Source: Arabidopsis thaliana (Eukaryota; Streptophyta; Magnoliopsida; Brassicales; Brassicaceae). Taken from it: a DNA stretch of 64,000 nucleotides. The notes below the pieces were generated by a model. The model worked only from the letters and a program-made list of their open reading frames with translations, searched no databases and had not been told where the DNA came from. Shown here one piece after another: positions 58,537-64,000 of this stretch (positions are counted from its first letter, which is position 1; every line of letters starts with the position of its first letter). Both the position numbers and the translations under genes were made by a program. The DNA lies in NCBI RefSeq assembly GCF_000001735.4, contig NC_003070.9:28629971-28693970 (forward strand), given 5' to 3'.

Positions 58537-59984
58537 GATTGAGTGAGAAAGAGAAGAAGAAGAAAAATTGAAACTTTATGCCAAAGACAGAAAGAAAAGA
58601 GGATGAATTATGAACAAGGATCAATTGATGATGATAAAGGTAACCGAGTAAACCCTAGCAATGATTAAGACCAGTGATGAAACCAATTGAATGAGAAGCG
58701 GAGATTCTAGGGTTTACTCGGTTGTGTGAAATTTGAGATGGAGAGGAAGTGAGAAAAAGTGAGATTTGGGGGAAACAAAAAAAAAACTAAAAGATCATTC
58801 CCTACTAATAATGACGAAAGGTAAAGAGATCAAATTTCCCGGAAAAAAAAAGGAAAAGCAAAAGCAGTGTGGGTTTAAGGATGGGCCACAGAGAAGAGAA
58901 GAAGAAGAAGAAGTCGGTGGGTGAATTAGTTTTTTTGTACTGTGAATGATCACAAGAAATTATAAACAACAACTAAGCTACAGGGTCGAATTCGAAACTT
59001 TTCTGAGTAAGAAATCTATAGAAGAAAACTTGAAGCAAAAGTTAATTAAAAACCTAAAAAAAATTAGAAGAAGGAAAAAAGATGAAACGATTTTTAGGGT
59101 GAAGGGTGGTTTGGTTTGGGGAATTCCATTGATGGTGATGATGAAGAAGTTGGTGATGACGATGAAGATGATGATGATTATGATGGTGCGTGATTTGTTG
59201 AAGATGAAGAGAGAGAGAAAGAGATACTTTTGTTTCTGGCCATTGTAAATGACGTGGGACCCATATATTTATACCTCTAATTCTGTAATTAACGTCGTAA
59301 TCATCGATCTTTTTGTTTTGTCTGAATCAAATCTATCCGTTGTAGTAACGTTACACAAATAATGTAAAAAACTGAAATCAAACTTTGTTGATTATTTTAT
59401 CCTTAGAATTGAAATTGTATAATGACTAATGAGACAAAGAAAAATCTACTCATGGAAGCAATTTGCCGTCATTAACGAATTCGGACGGTGTAGATTAAGC
59501 CTCGTCCTCGGAAAATCCCAAATAAATGGCTAGGGGTTCATGAGCTCGTGACTCATTTAACCCCACAAGTCCACATTGTGGTCTAAATGTCAATGTTATT
59601 AAGAAACCGTAACTAATGACTAATCATATCTACTAGACTACAAAACTAACAACGACAATTAAATTTGTATATCTCTACTAGACTACAAAGCTTGTATAAC
59701 GACATTTAAATTGGTTTTCATTTTGCCGCGGACTATGGACACTTTAGTCTAGTGGTCGGATTCAAAACCAGTTTTGTTTTGTGAAAAAGAAACCGTGAGA
59801 ATCTGACATGTTCCATCAAATTATTCATGTTGGTGAAAGTGACAAATAACTGACTGTTACAAAGAACAACACTAATATGATAGTAATAGATAATGGATTT
59901 GAGAATGAAATGATTCTAACAAAAACCACTTTATTTCAGGAGTGATAAAAGTGAAGAAACAGTCACTGTGACGACTCTGTAAGC
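58537..59984. other. Promoter/leader of RRM gene and CCR-like 3' flank
   Basis: This 1.4-kb region starts with a GA-rich leader (GAA repeat near 58892-58912) and a TGGGCC motif (58882-58887). A GAT/GAA-rich tract lies at about 59126-59190. The right part is AT-rich and probably includes the 3' untranslated region of the CCR-like gene. No additional protein gene is convincing. Confidence 0.5.
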
Positions 59985-61435
59985 TTATGCCTTTGGAAGA
60001 TCACCAGCTGCTTCAAAGCTCACAACAGAATCATCAATGGTTTCTTCTAATGGCCTAAACTTCCACCCCAAGTTTTTCAACTTCTCTGCACTTAGAGGCC
60101 TCACTTCCTTCTCTTTTACCTCCGTGAAACTGCCAATAAACATTCCATCAGATCAGACCGAAATCTCAAAGTTTGAAATCAAGCGTTTGTTCTTACTCTT
60201 CTTACCTTTCAGGGAAGTTGCGTTTAGGATACATATTCTTGAGCTTCTCCATAAGAGAATCAGTGTAAAGTGAATGAGAATTACATATGTATCTTCCTGT
60301 TGCTTCTCGATTTTCATACACCAACAAAAGCGCATCCGCAACATCACGCACATCCACAAGATACAGTTCATCGCTCAACAAGGACTTTATACCACCTAAG
60401 AAGAGACACACCAATTCATCAAATTATCAAGAATGAATCAATCACTTAACCAAAATATGCAATAGGAGGTAAGAGAACACACATTATATGTTTACATCAC
60501 CTTTTATGAACTTGAGAAGTCCCAAACTACTAGAGTTAAGCGTGGATTGAAGCCTAGGGCCTATAATGACAGACGGACAGAGCGTAACAACATCAGCAAA
60601 GTTTCTCTTACTCCACTCTAAAGCTTCACGTTCCGTTAATGTTTTGGCAAGATAGTAATAACGCCAATAACCCTGAGATCCTCAGATTTTTTGCATCACA
60701 TTAAACACTCAATTCTATTACTGTCTTGGTGTATATGTATAACACAGAGACAACTGACCAACATGGTAGCTTCAAAGATACAATATTACCTCAAGTGAGT
60801 GAAGGTATTGAGTGTCTGACCAACAATCCTCGTCCTTAGCAACATCTTGAGGCCATTTTGGATTGTAAACAACTGCAGCGATTGATGATACAACCACAAC
60901 TTTCTGCACTTTGGTTTCTGTGCATGCTTCTAGAACATTCTTGGTGCCAGTGAGAGCTGGTTTAATCAGTTCTTCCTGAATGTTTTAAAGACTTTGTTAG
61001 TGATTCAAGAAACAAACAAAAGAAGAATCTATGTAAGAACTTGCCTCTGTGAGAGGAACTCCTTCAAAAGGCACAGGAGAAGCGATATGGAAAACGCCAG
61101 AGCAACCATCAATGGCTGAGAAAAGACCTTCATCATCAAACAAATCTGCCTTGAAAAGTTTCAGATTTTTTGAAGCATTATCCAGTTTCCTCAAATGGTC
61201 ATTCTTTTCATCACCTGAGAACAATGGGATCAATGCATGCAACTTTTTCAAACTCAAGAAACAGAGAATATTCAAAAGTTCACAAAAAAGAGAGGATTTG
61301 TTTTCTATCTTATCCCTTACAAGGATCTCGAACGGTTCCATGGACAGTGTAGCCACGAGAGAGAAGAAACTTGACGAGCCATGAAGCAATAAACCCTCCT
61401 GCACCAGTAACACAGACCTTTTGCTTTACAGCCAT
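59985..61435 (-). CDS. Cinnamoyl-CoA-reductase-like NAD(P)-binding protein
   Basis: Six exons (61435-61321, 61214-61045, 60975-60790, 60672-60501, 60395-60206, 60129-59985) join to 325 residues. This is an extended short-chain dehydrogenase. The cofactor motif [10 protein letters not shown] starts at residue 10, and a basic residue after strand 2 (VRDP) suits NADP(H). The catalytic Ser is near 125-126 (VVVSSIAAV), with Tyr163 and Lys167 in YYLAK. The diagnostic CCR motif NWYCYGK is replaced by YWRYYYLAK, so it is CCR-like rather than a true lignin cinnamoyl-CoA reductase; the substrate is unknown. Intron 2 (61044-60976, 69 nt) has a GC donor. The ATG at 61435 opens the Rossmann strand; the frame above it lacks another ATG. 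I recall At1g76470. Confidence 0.88.
60976..61044 (-). other. Short GC-AG intron in the CCR-like gene
   Basis: The donor is ACAGAG|GCAAGT and the acceptor ATTCAG|GAAGAA. The join gives [13 protein letters not shown], the expected CCR-family sequence. Splicing at the nearby GT would run into a stop. At 69 nt it is near the minimum plant intron length. Confidence 0.85.
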
Positions 61436-62222
61436 TGGCGTCTCTCTCTTTAGCAACTTAATAGGATGCTCTTTGGAGTGAACGAAAGAGAACACAGATC
61501 TCAAAGTATTTATACACAAGTCTCATCTGATTTTAACAACTCATCTTTAACTTAAATAGCGTATAAATTTGAGGGAATTAAGCTTGGATAAAGATTGCAA
61601 GTTCAGATTTTACAGACATTGAAATATTTCATGAATTTTTATATCGAAGGAAATTAAAGAAAAGAAATTCAAGTTTTGTTAAGCAATTCATAAGATTTGT
61701 TTGTTTTTTTTTTTTTTTTTCCTGATCTTAATTCATATATCATGTACTCAAGAAAACTCTTATCATGCACATAGCATAAGTCACTGTCACAGCCTAATTA
61801 GAACTTTCTTAGAAATCGATCTACAATGATTTCCACATGTGAATTTTACACAAGTGAAGAAAAATATGAAGGATACAGAGAAAGAACTTTGAATTTTTAT
61901 CATGAACAATAGTCTAACACAGTCACACTTTTTTCTCACACGCTATTGGGCAGAAAAGTCTCGAATGTTAAAAGAAACATAAGAAGAAAAGACAATGTTG
62001 GATTGTGCAAGAACAGATTCAGAGTATCGGAGTAAATCAACAGCAAGACAGATTTAAAGTGAATTTAAAAGAAAGATTTAGACAACTAGAGCTTTGTCAG
62101 TTTGTACTAAAATTGGAGTTTTCTTCTTAACCTAAAAATTAAAAACAAAAGAACACTAGATATGATAAAAATGATGAATAGATAATGGACAAGACATATA
62201 GCAGTAAGAAACATGTATGACC
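61436..62222. other. Tandem spacer, CCR-like promoter
   Basis: About 0.8 kb of AT-rich sequence holds the CCR-like promoter and leader and the 3' untranslated region of the next minus-strand gene. A T18 tract lies near 61702-61720. No gene is supported here. Confidence 0.6.
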
Positions 62223-63342
62223 TCAAGAATCTTTCCCATGGCTGCGATGAGAAGAACGTAAACCTTGATCTTTTGTAAGAAGAGACGATGGTAAAGATCG
62301 AGGAACTATGAACGACACCACGAGACACAAAGCTACTAACAGAACCACTGACCAGCTTGAATAAGGTATCCCCATGAGTTGTTCTTCACAAACTGTTTTT
62401 GTTACCAAATGTTTTTTAGACTTAGAAGTAGGCACAAAGATGAAAAAGAAGGATAGATAATGTATACTTGCCTATGTTGTAAATGATAAAATATCTTTCT
62501 CTAGAATTTGGTATTGCCACAATCCCCTCGGGTTCCAAGGTCACCAAAACATTCAATCCAGCCTAAAACAGATTAAAAACTCAGGAAATTAAACGAAGCT
62601 ATACTCTTGAGTTTTGATGATGGCAATACCTTATTGTTAACTTCTTTGAGACTTTCTGCCTTGAAGATCAGCTTCTCAGTGTTTAGTAATCTCCTCATTT
62701 GGTTTAGCTTCAATTCCATTTCATGGTTCTTTAGTAGTTGCAGCGAGACCCGAGCTGGTATCTGTTAAAAGCAAAGAACAATAACATATTACGATTCAAC
62801 AGCACAAAATCTTTGAAAAGAAAATAGATTAAAAGAAGCAAAAAACAGAGTTTTTACACACAGAAGCAGGGTATGATATCTTCACTTCATACCAGGAATT
62901 CGACTTCAGTCCTTGTAACTTGTAAACGCGAGAACCCGATTGCAATGGCAGAGTTTCTCTCCACAGTTCCTTCCCAACATATAAAGCTTTCACATCAAAC
63001 CTAACAACAAAACAAGAATCACACAATAACTTAGTCTCAGCTTGTGGGGAGACAAAAAAAATCACAATTGAAGATTGAGAAAGTTTCAAGAACACTAACA
63101 TGTTATCGTGGCAGAGACAAGGCAAACCATTTACCAAGACTACAAGACATAATAGTAAGTAGCAGAGTGTCCTGTTTAATGGAAAATACGATTCTTTTCT
63201 GATTCCAATCTTGTAATCAGCAACCCTGAAATCGTAGATTCCAACAAGTACAATCGATTTTAGGCTCCACAGTACCTTACACCAATGAGAACCAAAGCAA
63301 ACTAAGATACAGATTCTTTAATTACGTCGTACGAGAAAACAT
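62223..63342 (-). CDS. Unrecognised membrane-anchored protein
   Basis: Six exons (63342-63326, 63225-63100, 63000-62862, 62761-62630, 62562-62472, 62392-62223) join to 224 residues. I do not recognise a domain. An N-terminal hydrophobic segment (LCYLLLCLVVLVNGLPCL) looks like a signal anchor or signal peptide. The middle has a beta-sandwich-like stretch (LYVGKELWRETLPLQSGSR, then NSWYEVKISYPAS) and a short Leu-rich helix. A transmembrane helix (WSVVLLVALCLVVSFIV) lies near the C terminus, followed by a basic tail. A bitopic secretory-pathway protein with its soluble part in the lumen is the likely topology. The last intron requires a GC donor. The 17-nt first coding exon and start are the weakest part of the model. 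It corresponds to about At1g76480. Confidence 0.65.
62393..62471 (-). other. GC-AG intron in the unknown membrane-protein gene
   Basis: The donor is ACATAG|GCAAGT and the acceptor AAACAG|TTTGTG. The phase-1 join reads YNI-VCEEQ and leads into the transmembrane exon. Available GT donor and AG acceptor pairs give immediate stops. The gene has no protein homologue I recognise to confirm it. Confidence 0.7.
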
Positions 63343-64000
63343 CCTAGTGGACAGACAGGACCACATTATTGCTTAGACCTTGGCCCTAATGAAACCTGTT
63401 ATTCAGTAGCTGTTTCAAAATTAGATCCAACATATCATCAAGCTTATCGACATAGCCCGGTTTAGCCTAATTTGGTTACTTGAAACTTTTTTTTTTTTTT
63501 TTTTAACTTGAAACTTTTATCTTCTAAACATTTTTCATTTTTTTTTAATAAATAAAATGAAGGATTTGTGCGTTTGTGTGAAGGAATCTGAAAACATAAA
63601 ACCAAAAGAATATAATTGGAGGAGCAATTCAATCAATCAATGGGTTTTTTAATAGTTAATTTACTTAAGGGGAGGTAGGTTTTATTTGTCTGCTTACTTC
63701 GAGTAAGGTCGAGATCCACCAGAACGTGACAATGTGACTTCCACTGCTTCAGGACAAATCAAATATGAACCTACGTCACAAAATTACTATTATAACAATT
63801 TATCCTTATTTATTCTTTCTTACGACTATCTTGTCTTTTGCTATCATTTACATTTGTAAAAAACATCGTGATATTATTATTTACTAGTATATAATATCAA
63901 ACTTTTCACGTTTAATAAAAATTATTAATTTGAAATTATTCATTTTTGAATTTGATTGATATAGTTGACGAAAAAGAGTTGTTAGTGTAGGAAGTTTGTC
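63343..64000. other. Upstream region at the right window edge
   Basis: AT-rich sequence upstream of the last gene, with its promoter presumably at the left. It contains a T-rich tract flanked by 13-bp direct repeats at 63478-63518. No reading frame is assignable before the window ends. Confidence 0.5.
63478..63518. repeat. 13-bp direct repeats flanking a T tract
   Basis: ACTTGAAACTTTT occurs at 63478-63490 and 63506-63518 with only T residues and one A between. It is the reverse orientation of the poly(A)-plus-duplication pattern. Confidence 0.7.

Noticed and set aside
1..64000. CRISPR array, operon, prophage, integron or bacterial defence system
   Set aside because: The DNA is plant nuclear with spliced genes; no regularly spaced repeats or prokaryotic gene order occur.

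Overview
The window is flowering-plant nuclear DNA and almost certainly Arabidopsis thaliana. It is AT-rich, with short GT-AG introns, a nuclear tRNA gene and plant-only families (NAC, NLP, RLCK, PHT1, ATL, PsbP-like). I recognise many of the proteins, and their order matches the lower arm of chromosome 1, about At1g76310 to At1g76480. Locus names and symbols are from memory, not from a search. Exon models were built by hand from splice signals and reading-frame continuity. In most genes the summed exons give an open frame of the family's expected length.

Layout, left to right: the 5' end of a B2-type cyclin (minus strand, cut by the window edge) behind a promoter with mitotic MSA elements; FRS4, a transcription factor domesticated from a MULE transposase (plus); tRNA-Ser(UGA); the Golgi nucleotide-sugar transporter GONST3 (minus); the nitrate-response factor NLP5 (plus); two receptor-like cytoplasmic kinases of the PBL family (minus); a bromodomain protein (minus); the U-box/ARM E3 ligase PUB43 (plus); ribophorin I, head to head with the plastid outer-envelope channel OEP21B; the RING-H2 ligase ATL8 (plus); the boundary NAC factor CUC3 (minus); the phosphate transporter PHT1;9 (minus); a small HSP20-like protein (minus); a lumenal PsbP-domain protein (plus); a single-RRM protein (minus); a CCR-like reductase (minus); and an unrecognised membrane-anchored protein (minus).

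These are independent genes, not an operon. The order mirrors a block near At1g206xx-At1g208xx, as I recall it: CYCB2;3, NLP4, a bromodomain gene, PUB44, OEP21A, ATL80, PHT1;8 and an HSP20-like gene. That makes this one half of the recent whole-genome duplication. Two long gene-poor stretches (33.7-38.9 kb and 43.9-49.1 kb) flank developmental or regulatory genes. The second holds a complete hAT-type non-autonomous element with a perfect 8-bp target duplication.

No wholly new system is evident. The most unusual signals are an apparent excess of GC-AG introns (four of about 68 coding introns, all with the donor AG|GCAAGT), a recurring structure in which A/T homopolymers are bracketed by short direct repeats (five sites), nested hairpins near 54.0 kb, and a coding minisatellite in a kinase linker.
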